Source of the DNA: Ziziphus jujuba | Lineage: Eukaryota; Streptophyta; Magnoliopsida; Rosales; Rhamnaceae | Direction: 5' to 3' | Assembly (NCBI RefSeq): GCF_031755915.1 | Contig: NC_083381.1 | Location: 2,864,501 to 2,928,500 of the forward strand | DNA: 64,000 bases | Shown: positions 12,401 to 23,690 of the stretch, in pieces | Layout: each line of letters starts with the position of its first letter | How positions within the stretch are numbered: position 1 is the stretch's first letter | The notes under the pieces: generated by a model | What the model was told of the DNA's origin: nothing | Seen by the model: the letters and a program-made list of their open reading frames with translations, nothing else | Databases searched by the model: none | Made by a program: the position numbers and the translations under genes

Positions 12401-13306
12401 TTTTTTTTTTTCAAACTTAGTTTATTTTCTTTGAATTCGACATGAAGCAATCTGATTTGGAGCTTTTATTTCTCAACCAGGTATAAAATTTTCTTTACCT
12501 TCTTATTAACTTTTTTTTTTCTCGAAACTATTAACTTTCTTTTATGACATGCAACTAACATAAAAAAAAATTATTGTTGAGGAATAAGTCAAACTAACCA
12601 GGAACATAGTTAGTGAAATGGGAGGGAATTCATTTCTTATGCTTTCTTGTTTTAATGGCTATAATTGAAGTTATTTTATGGTTATTAGTAAAATCTTTTG
12701 TATAAAGATATATTCATTTTGTAATTTTTGATCAGAAGTATGGAGACTATTCCTTAATCCAACTAGGATGGCTATAGTTTTGTTGGAATACATGGAATGA
12801 TCCCTTTTTATTACATAGTAAATATTTGGGTCATGGCACTCTTTGATTGTAACATATGGTTATATTTAAATACACATATTTCACATTTATAATTTAATGA
12901 TGAATGAAATATTTAATTAATGATTTAAGCTTTGAAATTTTTTACAAAGTATTCATATGTGATATTTCATTTCATGTTCATAAATCATAAAATAAATATA
13001 AATATTAAAATTTTCAAAATTGATAGAATAATTTTTTTAAATATGTACATATACAAGGTAACATATATCATAATTTGTGACACACATTGGTAAAAAGATT
13101 GTAACACAATGGTAAAATGATAAAATATTAAATTAATATTAATTTTAATCTATATAAAGGCAAAACATTTTTTTTTATAATTTAAATAAATTAAAATATG
13201 AAATTTGTTAAAGGGTTAATATCTAGGGAGGTTAATGATGAATTAAATAACTTTGGAGAGGTGAATAATGTTTTATTAAACCTGGAAGGGTCAATAAAAT
13301 TTTCCC
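9413..13306 (+). mobile_element. MuDR-type Mutator-like element (MULE), decayed, with 9-bp TSD
   Basis: The left end reads GGAAAAAATCATTGACCCCC. The reverse complement of the right end reads GGGAAAATTTTATTGACCC, followed on both sides by a CAGGTTT-like segment and a diverged extension of about 80 bp with CATTCACC/CATTAACC-type motifs. These are imperfect long terminal inverted repeats. A perfect 9-bp direct repeat, TTATTTTTT, flanks the ends at 9404-9412 and 13307-13315. Nine bases is the TSD length characteristic of MULEs, although this one is of low complexity. Inside on the plus strand is a broken MuDR transposase. The element is immobile by itself. Confidence 0.8.
10348..12319 (+). pseudogene. 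Degenerate MuDR-family transposase (mudrA-like)
   Basis: Coding islands in plus frames follow the MuDR order. They start with an N-terminal acidic region from the ATG at 10348. Next comes the DNA-binding zinc-ribbon-like segment with C-DAYNC-PWRIYAS near 10795-10830, followed by the KKALDRI helix near 11050. The MULE catalytic core follows, with TLDANSGIFPIA near 11320 and FMSDR near 11450. A SWIM zinc finger (QISGVPCKHTM) lies near 12050-12080, and a C-terminal zinc knuckle (CGLYSRFGHNKRCC) near 12270-12315. Many in-frame stops and frame changes interrupt it (for example before the catalytic core, within it and before the SWIM motif), so no active protein can be made. The family assignment is secure because the domain order is complete; activity is excluded by the breaks. 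Confidence 0.85.
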
Positions 13307-13315
13307 TTATTTTTT

Positions 13316-14470
13316 TCAGATAAACATTTTTTAAAAAATATTCATATATAATAAATCGTAGCATTTAAAAATGTTTTCTTTAAAAAATTTATCATATAAT
13401 TATTCTTGGAAAGAATTTTTTTTTTAGAAAATATTTCTATATAATAAACCATATTAATTGAGTACTTTAGTAACTTTTATTCGTAACTTGTAACAATTTT
13501 AGTTTTTAATATTTTATAAAAAGTAACGTTTCTTTCATATGTACATTCAAATTAAAAAAATTAATTTCTATAATTTTAATTTTATACAGTGTAAAAATTC
13601 TACAATATTTAGTTTACACAATATTTTTCCCAATTCATTTATCTATTGCATGAAACAAATCTATCCTTTTAATTAAGGTGGAAAATATATCTTTTATTTT
13701 TTTAATACTTACATTTTTTTTATAATGATTTTAATTTTTAAAAAAACAATTTTAAAATTTGTCACATTTGGTCTTTAAATTATGGAAAAATCTCATTTTG
13801 GTCCTTAAAAACAACCTTACTCATAACTAACGGAGCATGTGATATGCACATTCAACTTTCGTTAATTCGTTAATCAAACAAAATGAAAAATTCAAATAGG
13901 TACTAATGGTAGACATTCCACCGCATTTGAGGATCAAATTAAAAATTAACATACAAAAATATTACTTTATAACTTATAGAAATAAAAATGTTACAAATTT
14001 ACTTTGTTTAATTATCAAAAATGCTAAAATTATCAAAATATTCATAAAAAATTATTTATTTATAAATGATGTGGCAAATAATTTAGCAATATTTGATTAG
14101 TTTATTTTTTTATCCACATAAATATTCACTTATCTATATTTTTGATAAATTTACTTATTTATATTTAAGTTATATGAATATGTCAACAAATAGTATGTTG
14201 ATATACATTGTATAATAAATATATTTTTGATAAATATTTTGATATAAGTAGTATGTTTTTTTTTTTTGTTTTGTTTTGTTTTTTTTTTTTTTTTGGGGGG
14301 CTGAAGTAGTATTATTATTAGCTTATTACTCTCTCTCCCCCCCCCTTTTAATGAAGTAGGTACTCTATGTCTCGTGATTCATCCCTCTTATGGGGCCTTT
14401 CAGCTTTTCTTCTCTTGTAAATTTTTGCAGCTGAATTTATAGGCTCTTTATTTTTATTTTTATTTTTGTG
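13316..14470. other. AT-rich spacer, no gene
   Basis: There is no coding signal. A short segment at about 13355-13420 (tagcatttaaaaatgt then ataattattcttggaaa) resembles the sequence just left of the MULE at about 9380-9420, so the MULE may have entered a duplicated host sequence. A stretch with tttggtccttaaa wording near 13770-13810 is typical of old transposon ends. Homopolymer runs lie at about 14254-14300, and a C-rich run near 14336-14346. Confidence 0.45.
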
Positions 14471-14960
14471 GCTTCGGATGGCGTGGAATCATGGTTTGAG
14501 GGATGCTGATGTAGAAGCGGACTCCTTATTTGTGGTCAACTTAATTTATAATTATACATAGTTTACAATTATAATAAGAGTTTTATTATTTGTCATCATT
14601 TGTAGCAATCAACATTATATGTAATAAATTTTAATTGAGATATTTAATTTTATTATTTTTATTTTAAATTAAATATTTAATTATCATTTGATATGTAAAA
14701 TTCACTAATGATCATTCACTAATGATGATAAATAACATTTTTATGAGAATATTCTTCATCCATTTTGAGTTTATCTATGTTATTTTAACCAAGATTGGTC
14801 TTGTTCTATCTCACGTGTTTATAGTGAGTGTAATTGGGTTGCTGATTGTCTGGCTAAGTATATCCCTAGATTAAATTTGGGATTGCATTTGATGGAGATG
14901 CCTCCCCCTTTAATTGCCAATCCATCTCTTAAAAACAACTCCAATGACATCGCATTTTCT
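14470..14960 (+). pseudogene. RNase H relic of a LINE-type retrotransposon, split by an insertion
   Basis: Two coding remnants in order match the C-terminal RNase H region common to plant LINEs. The first, MAWNHGLRDADVEADSLFVV near 14478-14540, corresponds to the helix and ExDSL motif. The second, DWSCSISRVYSECN then VADCLAKY (about 14793-14862), corresponds to the HVxRExN..AD.LAK motif, followed by the usual proline-rich end (MPPPLI). About 200 bp of AT-rich foldback DNA separates them. No reverse transcriptase is left nearby. Confidence 0.65.
14556..14748. mobile_element. Small foldback element (MITE-like) inside the RNase H relic
   Basis: The left side TTATTATTTGTCATCATTTGT and the reverse complement of the right side TGTTATTTATCATCATTAGT pair imperfectly, and the centre is rich in self-complementary ATTTAATT motifs. 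It falls exactly between the two halves of the RNase H relic, which supports insertion. Ends are approximate and a TSD was not identified. Confidence 0.45.
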
Positions 14961-15472
14961 CATTACAATCCCAAAAAATAATATAGTTGTGCTTTTTACA
15001 TGCCTCAATGGGACATTGCATAAAACACCAATTGTATGTTTGATGTCGAATTGGTGCCAAATTTAGCACACAAAATGCAATTTGCATTTTTTATTTATAA
15101 AGTCCACACCAGTGAGTAATAAATTTTTTAATTTTTTACTTTTTTAATTGTTAAAGTTAAAGTCAAAATATTGAAATTCACCTAAATTTTTTTGATAGAT
15201 AAAATAAAATATATATTTGTCAATACTATTTTTAAATTTTTACTTTTTTAATTGTTAAAGTTAAAGTTAAAATATTGAAATTCACCTAAAATTTTTTGAT
15301 AGATAAAATAATATATATATTTGTCAATACTATTTTTTAATCAATAAATAATGTTAAAATTTGATATTATCATTCACATTTATTATTGAATAGATCAATG
15401 CTAAAAACAAAATATAATTTGTAATTGAAAATGCATTCGATATCAACATGGTGTTGCAATGGATACATATAT
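14934..15472. mobile_element. Possible MITE (Harbinger-like ends) with internal tandem repeat
   Basis: The left CCAATGACATCGCATTTTC and the inverted right end ATATCGAATGCATTTTCAAT resemble each other, and the wording ttgcaacaccat/ccaatg recalls PIF/Harbinger MITE ends. The match is imperfect and no TSD was confirmed, so this is tentative. Confidence 0.3.
15127..15340. repeat. Tandem duplication, two copies with 104-bp period
   Basis: Two adjacent copies share tttttaattgttaaagttaa, then tattgaaattcacctaaa and ttgatagataaaata, then atatatttgtcaatacta. The offset is 104 bp (attgttaaag at 15147 and 15251). Copies differ by a few bases only. Confidence 0.85.
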
Positions 15473-16284
15473 TCGCTTGTAGATTTTGTCTTGGACCTTC
15501 CTACTTAAAGATAATAAAAAAATAAAAAAAGTTTTAATATTCCTTTTCCATTTTACTCGGGTTTCAATTTTTTTTAAATTAAAAATAACAAATAAATATA
15601 ATAAAATAGATGTTAAATATCAATATTTATTAATTTATATTTAATTATATTTATTCATTTAAAAATTAATTTATAGATATATAAATTATAATAATACGCC
15701 AATCAATAAAATATTAACATTTAACTTTTAATATCTAGGTTGATACATTTATTTATAGCATTACTCTTTTAAATTTTCTTCTTTTCAAAATTAGTTCCAT
15801 TCATTGCTTCGCTCATCTTATCGTTGGATATGACGCTCGTGATCTTTGCAGCTCTTGTGACTTGTCAATTTTAAGGTGCTCATCACGATCGAATTCGTCA
15901 GGGTCTTTTTACCCATTCTGCCCTTTTTTTCTCTTTCCACGTTTTGTTGTCTGAGAACGCTATCAGAATCTCCCGAGAAAGAATTAAATTCCTCATCCCT
16001 CATTTACCCTCAGGGATAGAGGTCAAGAAGCTTCCATTTTGTATTGTTGAGGACAAAAGAGTCCTTTCATCCATGAACTCTTCCTACTTCACCGGAATAC
16101 CAATGCCCCACAATCACTGTCTTGAACTTTTTTGACCTTAAACGCTCTATTACAAAAGCACGTGTACATGTTTGATTGGCGAATTGCATGCTTAATGAAT
16201 ATTTATTATTGTTTTTATGAAACATTATTTTATATTTAGTAGTTAAATAAAATATTTTAAAACCCCACATTTTTTGTGTTGCAG

Positions 16285-16420
16285 AAAACCGAAGGAACGC
16301 GTTTTTGGAAGATTGATTTGAGAGGCTTTCTGGGTTCCGGGAAAGGGAAGGTTCTTGGTCGGTTTGGAATGCTCGGGCTGTCAAAAGGAATTTGACAGCC
16401 CGAATCTCTCAAGGACCCAG
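16285..16420 (+). other. Non-coding leader exon of the TMEM53-like gene
   Basis: A TTGTGTTGCAG acceptor ends at 16284 and an ACCCAG|GTAAAG donor begins at 16421. The segment is GC-richer than its surroundings, has no use as coding sequence for the gene, and is followed by another acceptor (TTTTTGTGCAG, exon start 16646) that leads into the start-codon exon. This places an intron of about 225 nt in the 5' UTR, common for plant genes. One more leader exon upstream, around 15.8-16.2 kb, is likely because an acceptor is present, but I could not fix its donor. Confidence 0.55.
16374..16402 (+). promoter_or_regulatory. Perfect 12-bp hairpin in the 5' leader
   Basis: CGGGCTGTCAAA (16374-16385), a 5-nt loop AGGAA and TTTGACAGCCCG (16391-16402) form a perfect stem, 18 nt before the leader-exon donor. 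In RNA this would be a stable structure next to a splice site. A function is inference only. Confidence 0.6.
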
Positions 16421-16795
16421 GTAAAGAATATCTGTTCCAATATAAAGAATATTCCCATTCTGATCCAATATTCTCATATTGCGTGTTTTTTGATATTTTC
16501 TTTTCCTAATGCCTTTGGTATAATGTTTAAATCGTGTTGCTGACTTTTCTTTTTGTTCTAATTCAAATTTGATGCAATTTATTGTTTTTATTGCATTGTT
16601 TTGGTTGGTGGGTTATTGTTATATTTCCAATTTATTTTTGTGCAGATTGCCCGTGATTCTCAACTTTTGATCGTTTTGTGCTTCTGGGTCTTAACAAAGT
16701 TTTTCTTTTTATTCGTTTTTAGAGATTTTGGGTTTTTGTATATGGGCGTTGGATTGATATTGGGTATATGAGAGATTTGAGATTGTTTATCCAAT

Positions 16796-19172
16796 ATGTG
16801 TTCCTTGTCTGGAATCCTTCAAAGGCCCCTTGTTGCTGCCGCTGCAGTTGCTGTTACCTCTGTCTCCATTGATTTTTCTATTAGATTTCCATCTAATAAA
16901 TTATCTGGGACTTGTTCCTCTTCCTCGGGTTTTTCGAATTCGTCAATCTGTGATTCCTTGCAAGAATCAAAAGGGTCATGGGTTTCGCATATTTCGGTTT
17001 CTAAGCTTGCAAACTTGTCATTTGTTTCCAGAATTCGAGTGCCTGTTCCTAGTGTTAACTTTCCGGTGCCTAATTTGGCCCATAATTTTGTTCCCAGCTT
17101 GTTTTATTCTTGGGTTGCTTGTTCTCCTGTTCTTCTTACTTTATATCAATCTGCCGAGTTGGTTAAAACACCAAGTCCAGTTGCATATGCAGATGATACA
17201 CGTACATCTCCTCCTGATGTTATGTACAGATGGCATTTGCCTGAGCCGAATTCAATAGATGTTACAGGTAGTTCTGATTGTTCATCTGCAAAGTCTAGGA
17301 CTGTAGTGGTTTTGCTGGGATGGTTGGGAGCGAAGCAGAAGCATCTAAAGAGATACGCTGAATGGTATACTTCGAAAGGGTTTCATGCCATTACTTTTAC
17401 ATTTCCAATGGCTGAGATTCTCAGTTACCAAGTTGGTGGGAAAGCTGAGGAGCACATAGACTTGCTTGTGAACCATTTGGCTGAGTGGTTAGAAGAGGAA
17501 CATGGAAAGAACCTGGTGTTTCACACTTTTAGCAACACTGGATGGTTAACGTGCGTACTTTTTAATCTTTTTTATTTACAAAAACTAAAATGCAGACATA
17601 AGAAATCTGTTATAGAGCCATTTTTTCTAATACATTCTCTATAAAACTATTTGGCTTGATATTTTTGGTTGGATTAATGTTATTTCAGATATGGAGCTAT
17701 CCTGGAGAAGTTCCAGAAACAGGATTGTTCCTTATTGTCAAGGATTAGGGGCTGCATTGTGGATTCTGCACCTGCTGCAGCACCTGACCCCCAGGTTAGT
17801 AGTGCTTAAATTGTATGAGATTTATGTTTAGATAATCAATGAGATATGTTCTTTTTTTGATAAGAGTACATGTCAATAGCTAGAATTCAATTATGTGGCA
17901 AATGTGGAGTTCTGCTTTTCATGTAACAATGTTTAGTCATGTATTGTAGATTTGATCCTTACCAAATAGTTACATGATTATGTGAGTGTTAGCATTTTGT
18001 ACATTATAGATATTTTTTATTTGAACGGCATTACTTATTAACGTCACTGCACTAAACTGAAAATAGTTGGTTCAATCCAAAGAAGTTGAGGAGTTGATTT
18101 ATGCATTTTTCTTTTTGTAGTGTTCTTTCTCTAGCTTCTTTCAGTTGTTGAGAGCCTAATAATGATGCAGTGACCATCTGCTCCTGTTTTGAATCCTTTG
18201 GAGTTTGTTATGCTCTTTTCTGTTCACAGTTTGTGTTTTTTATGCTCACTAATTCTTGATTTTGTATAGGTATGGGCTTCAGGTTTCTCTGCAGCCTTTC
18301 TGAAGAAGCATAGTGTAGCCACAAAAGGGGTCACAAGCTCCAGTGAACCAGGACTGCGAGTATTGGCTGAAAGTAGAGTGGAGCCAAAACCTGCTGTTAC
18401 TGAAGCAGCTTTGTTACTGGTTCTGGAGAAGGTCTTTGAGGTGGTTCTGAATCTTCCTAACGTGAACAGGTAGTTTGTCAAATTGACACAGCTCAATCTT
18501 ATTATGTAATATTGCTGTTTAATTAGAGTGCTGTTAAGATTATGTTCTGCCTAGGAATCAGTTTTGTTGGGGCAATGTCAACAAATTTCAAATACAGAGC
18601 TCAAACACGGATCCTGTATACATTTAAACAATTACTTTTTGTATACATTTGCAGTTGTGTGCTATGCATTTTACAGTTCCTTGTCTAGCCATTAGTGCAT
18701 TCAATTGACATCAGGTCCTTTCTTGGTACTTCATTCCCGTAAACCTTTATACTGATGTCAATTACCTAACTTTTTATCAGCTAAATGCATCTTTGAAACT
18801 TTATTGAATCAATTCCTTTTAGTGAATTACTATTACTTTGATATACATATTCAAACTTTATATACACTTGACGCTAATATGAACTTCTTGTTACATCACA
18901 GGAGGCTTTCCGATGTGTTGGGTGTATTGTCCACAAGACAACCAAGTTGTCCGCAGTTATACATATACAGCTCTGCGGACAGAGTTATTCCTGCAGGGTC
19001 TGTGGAATCATTCATCGAGGAGCAAAGAAGGGCCGGTCGTGAGGTTAGAGCTTGCAATTTTGTCTCCACACCCCATGTTGATCATTTCAGAAATGACCCA
19101 AAACTATATACTTCTCAGCTAACCCAGTTTTTGGAGGATTGTGTTCTTACTTGTTGCAAACAGTCTCGTTAA
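16796..19172 (+). CDS. TMEM53/DUF829-family alpha/beta-hydrolase-like protein (four coding exons, 443 aa)
   Basis: Coding exons are 16796-17550, 17689-17794, 18270-18469 and 18902-19172. All borders are GT-AG and phases agree, giving 444 codons including TAA. Residues 1 to about 135 are Ser-rich with few acidic residues, suggesting a plastid or mitochondrial transit region. The DUF829 domain follows: VVVLLGWLGA at 170-179 and HTFSNTGW at 243-250, where Ser246 is the likely nucleophile in place of GxSxG. A distal SSADRVIP has Asp380 and STPHVDHF has His412/His415 as possible triad members. DUF829/TMEM53 proteins have an alpha/beta-hydrolase fold; substrate and plant role are unknown. The ATG at 16796 is the first in the exon whose frame reaches the domain; the leader is spliced. 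Nothing is broken, and the gene stands alone. The 3' end of the transcript is probably near 19.3 kb. Confidence 0.92.
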
Positions 19173-19918
19173 TAAGAAAGTACCCAAGTTACTAACGATG
19201 ACTTAAATTCTTTTCTCTGAATTATACAAAAAATTTCTTAATTTATTGGACTAGAACCTAAATGAATGCAACATGAGGGCTAGCATTTTGTTCCCTGTTG
19301 TATTCATTTGATATATATTGTTTTTTGCTGGAATTCTTTTGATAAATGTTATACTCAAATGTAAAAAAAAAAAAACAAGTTAATCTCTCATTCTATACTG
19401 TATAAATGGTTTATGTTTTTAGCATGCCTCAATTCAATTTAGTTATTTCAAATGTTCAATGTGTCCTGGGATTCATGTTTGTAATTCTTTAATTCTGCAT
19501 TTCTGTACCCTACCTTCATGTCAAGGGAAGTGTTTAATTATTGAGTTATGTTCTTGTTTTTTATTTTTAATCAATCATTCTAGAGTAAATTTTATGTAAA
19601 TAAGGTATATTGCATGAAGACTTCCTCAGTGCAATCTACAAACTAACTCTTCCTAAAAATTTAGCTGTAAACTAAGGTTAACCTCAACAAAATAGAATAT
19701 AAGCCAACACTTATCTTGCGCTAGATAAGGGATCGGTAAAATGTAGGACCAACCATCATCTAAAACACCAGCAAGATACAGTAAGTTTTAAGCTTATTTG
19801 GATGTTTAAAGGTGAACCTTCAAACTGGCAAAGAACAGAGTATATGTGCTAAATAACCCCGGGGAAAAGTATCAGATTCAATAACTATTCTATTTGATTC
19901 AAGTCTTGGAACTTAGCT
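19173..19918. other. 3' UTR and downstream spacer
   Basis: The first 150-200 bp are probably the 3' UTR of the TMEM53-like gene. The rest shows no gene or recognisable element. An A-run lies near 19362-19374. Confidence 0.5.
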
Positions 19919-21472
19919 AGTGTTTGGTTGCAAGAATTGTTGATGGAATGGAATGGCCATTAAAATGAAATGCTAATTCTCTCCTATTTGGTTGGACAGA
20001 ATGGGGATGGAATTGTGATTCCATTGCTCCATCAATCCCAACAAAGTAGTGGAATAGGATTCCTCTCGAATATGAAAGAAAATCCCAATTCCAAACTTAT
20101 TTAACAATGAAACGTCTTTTTTACCCTTCATCAAGGCACACAATTGAATTAAATAAAACACAAAAATTTAATTTTTATTGGATTTTATAATCTTACATAT
20201 TTTCTCTTTTCACAGTTATCAGTATATTTTCTTTCTCTACTTTCTCTTACCACATTTTTTAATCTCATGGACCCCACCAAAAACACAAAAGATATATCGC
20301 TGTAGACGTGTATGTATACATGTTACATACTATTTTTTTGATAAAATATGTGACAAAAAAATTGCACCTTGGTTAAATATATAAAATTGTGTATCAAAAA
20401 AATATGTAATAAAAAATATACATATACTATTGTGATAAAACTGCACCGTTCATATTTCATAACATATTTTATCTAAATCTGCACGGTGTAAAAATATACA
20501 CATATGTACATCGTTGTATATATATATGTGATAAAAAATGGATATATATTATTATATAATTTTTGATAAAATATGTGATAAACATATATACATATATATA
20601 TACACTTTTTGCTAAAATATATTTTTATAAAACATATATATACGATGTAGATGTTTGCATGGTTTTAATGATAATTTTTTTAAAAAAATATTAACACTGT
20701 ATGAACATTTACATTGTAAAATGATTGAATATATTTTATACAGTTATTATAGGACCTAATTTTTTTTGAAGTAAAAATTTTAAATTTCAACCTTTCACTT
20801 ACCACTTGGAACGGAAAAACTTGATAAAATTCGACCCAAATATAACAAATTAAAATTTAAAATTTAATATCTAATTTTAAAAATAATTTGATCATTCTGC
20901 CTTGAACCTTATCCATGTTTATATTTTCAAAACAAAAAAAAAAAAATATATATATATATATATACTCCATGTCTTACCCCTGTGGACCCCACCCAATTTG
21001 CAGATATACATCCAATTAAAAGAAGGCACAGAGGGTTTCTATTTGTTGGACACCTGGCTGTTCACGGTGATCCGATTATTATTATTATTATTATTTTCAA
21101 AAACATTAATAATTAATGCTATTTAAATTCATTATCCAAGTTTATATCATGTTATTTAAAATAAATAAATAAATACATTAATATGTAAGCGATAAAAATA
21201 ATATATTTATTCATATTCTTTTTTTAATTAATTTCGTTAATTGTATCAAATTGCTGTGGTTTTTTTTTTAATCATATAAAAAATTATAGTGAAAGAAAGT
21301 GGAAAAATATTTTTGGTTAAAAATAAAAAGTAATTTGATGCCGAGGATATTGTTGTCTAAAAATTTTATTTTTATTAATAATTAATGTGTTGATTTCAAT
21401 TACACCATTTTTTTTTCCCCCTTTCCATTCTATTCTATAATTCATTTAACAAATCTTGCAACGAAACACCAT
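19919..21472. mobile_element. Non-autonomous terminal-inverted-repeat DNA transposon, about 1.55 kb
   Basis: The left end, AGTGTTTGGTTGCAAGAATT, is mirrored by the right end, whose reverse complement reads GGTGTTTCGTTGCAAGATTT. Similarity continues inward: GATGGAATGGAATGG against GAATAGAATGGAAAG. No transposase remnants are visible; the interior is AT-rich with tandem-like atgtgataaaa motifs near 20340-20640. The superfamily is uncertain (hAT or Mutator-type ends both possible) because a TSD could not be fixed. Confidence 0.65.
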
Positions 21473-22468
21473 CTTACTGTTAAGATGTTGGATTGCTACA
21501 AAGTTTAGTACAAATATAAGCTTATTACCATTCTGCCTGATCTTAATGGTGTTCAAAGTTTAATAAACAAATAAAGTTTGCAGCGAGGAACTAGCTTGTT
21601 ATGGTTAATCATGCATTTAGTTTATAAGAATTCCAAGGATGTTAGGCTCACATTGAGTTTATTTTATTTATTTATTTATTTATTTAGTATTATTATCATT
21701 ATTATTTAATGAATATGTTTAGAAATAATTGGTACATAAATTATCTAAGAATATATGTATATTTACATATGAAAGGGATTGTGAGAGAACCATTTACAAC
21801 CGTCATATCACACAAATCATGTAGATTTGATAGTTGTACAAATCTAATGATTTTGAATGCAAATCAATGAATATACAGTAAAAATTATTTATCTAATAAT
21901 TAGTCTTTCTTATTGATTTGTATTGTATTCTGATTTTATCTTTCAATTCCAAAGGGATACTTGTTTTGTGCTATGAATTTGGATTACATAAATTTACTTT
22001 GTTTATTCTAAATAATTGTTTTCTACCAGAAGATGTGATTAGTCCATTTTTAGGATGCACAAAGTAGAGTTTTTATTTAAATATTGTTCAATGATTCATG
22101 ACTTCAATATGAGCAAGTATTTGGAATCATTGAATGAAAGCCAAGGGGTTGAATCATTTCTCTTACGATCATCATGTTGCTGCTTGATTACCAAATTAAA
22201 AAGAATAAGGAAGGGTAAGGCCAACAATGACAAAATGATTTCTTTCTGGATATAAAATGAGGAACTTATTCAAATATTTGCATTTCCTCTTTCTCTATCT
22301 CATAAAACCACATACAACTACAGAACTTTGGCTGATTTACCTAAAAATCAAAGCCAATGAGCAAAATTTATACACGGTATGGTTCTGTATTAAACTCTCC
22401 CCACTTCATGTGAATATACATGCTGAAGCAGAGGAAAGAAATACCTCTCGTTCCAAAATATTTGCCAC
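21473..22468. other. Spacer and 3' flank of GEM-like gene A
   Basis: AT-rich, with a (TTTA)n run at about 21660-21685 and no coding signal. The last part probably includes the 3' UTR of gene A. Confidence 0.45.
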
Positions 22469-23466
22469 TTAATTCAAACCTTGCGAGATTTCCTGCTGCA
22501 AATATTTTAAAGTTTTCTGATAATTTAAGAAACCCATAAACCAGAACTCAAAATCATCAACTGTGACTATGTCTATGTACTTTTGTGATGGCTGTTTTAC
22601 ATTTTCACTTTGATCTACTCTCTTAATTCTCTTAATAGGAATCACAACCTGCAAAAAAAATTAATGGATAACAAACAATATGTTAGGAACAAAAGATGAT
22701 ACTTAGACATGGAAAATTCTGTGCCTAAAAATATAAAATTTCGCAAATGAAAGATATAACGTGTCACTAAAAATAAGGAGAAGTTTTTCATATTGATGAC
22801 CAATTCAACTTGAAGTTAGGTATAATTTGGTCACAATATATATATATATATATATATTATGGCCAAACAATGATTTAGAGCTAGAATTTTTTTTTTTTTC
22901 GGTTTTTCTGTAACTAAAAGTGTTAATATGTAGTGGGGGAGGGTTTTACCTTGTAATAGGCTCTAAGGAAATCTCCTTTTGGAGAAGAGAATTTGATTGG
23001 TTTTTCACTGCAAAAGGCAACCTTGTGGGTGGAGATAAAAAGAAGGCCTGAAATAGGCCCTGCAGTTGTTGATATATTGCATTTGCAAGTCTTTAAAAGT
23101 TCTTCTCCTTCTCTGATAGTGAACGACTTTCTGAAGAATTTCTTAGCTCCACCTACTTGAATAATTCTTGCTCTCATACTCAACCTCCCTTTCACTGCTT
23201 CAGTGATCTTGGACCCAAATCTCACTGCAGATCATATAAACATCATAATTATACACATCAGAACTCCTACATATATGTATATATATATATATAATTGGTT
23301 TAAGAAAAGTTGTCATATCTACCATGTCTTTGGATTCCTCTTGCAAAATTGTCAGTTTTTGTTCTAATCATGTTTATCCAATTAAGCACTGAATCTTCTC
23401 TGCCTGCTGCAATATCAATTTGTTTTAACTATTAGCAAAGAAACATACTTAGATATGCAGACACAA

Positions 23467-23499
<33 letters not shown>

Positions 23500-23637
23500 A
23501 GAAAATTATCTATTGGCATCATCGAACAGCTTATACTGAGCATCATTGTGGTTTATTATTGGTAATAAACCACGAATTACAAGTAAGTAGAGGTTGGGCT
23601 TACAAAATAAGCTGCCCGATGAAGCCGAGTAAATTTG

Positions 23638-23690
<53 letters not shown>

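Noticed and set aside
16067..16384. 105-codon minus-strand ORF upstream of the TMEM53-like gene
   Set aside because: It overlaps the plus-strand leader exon, which has good splice sites, and shows no recognisable protein.
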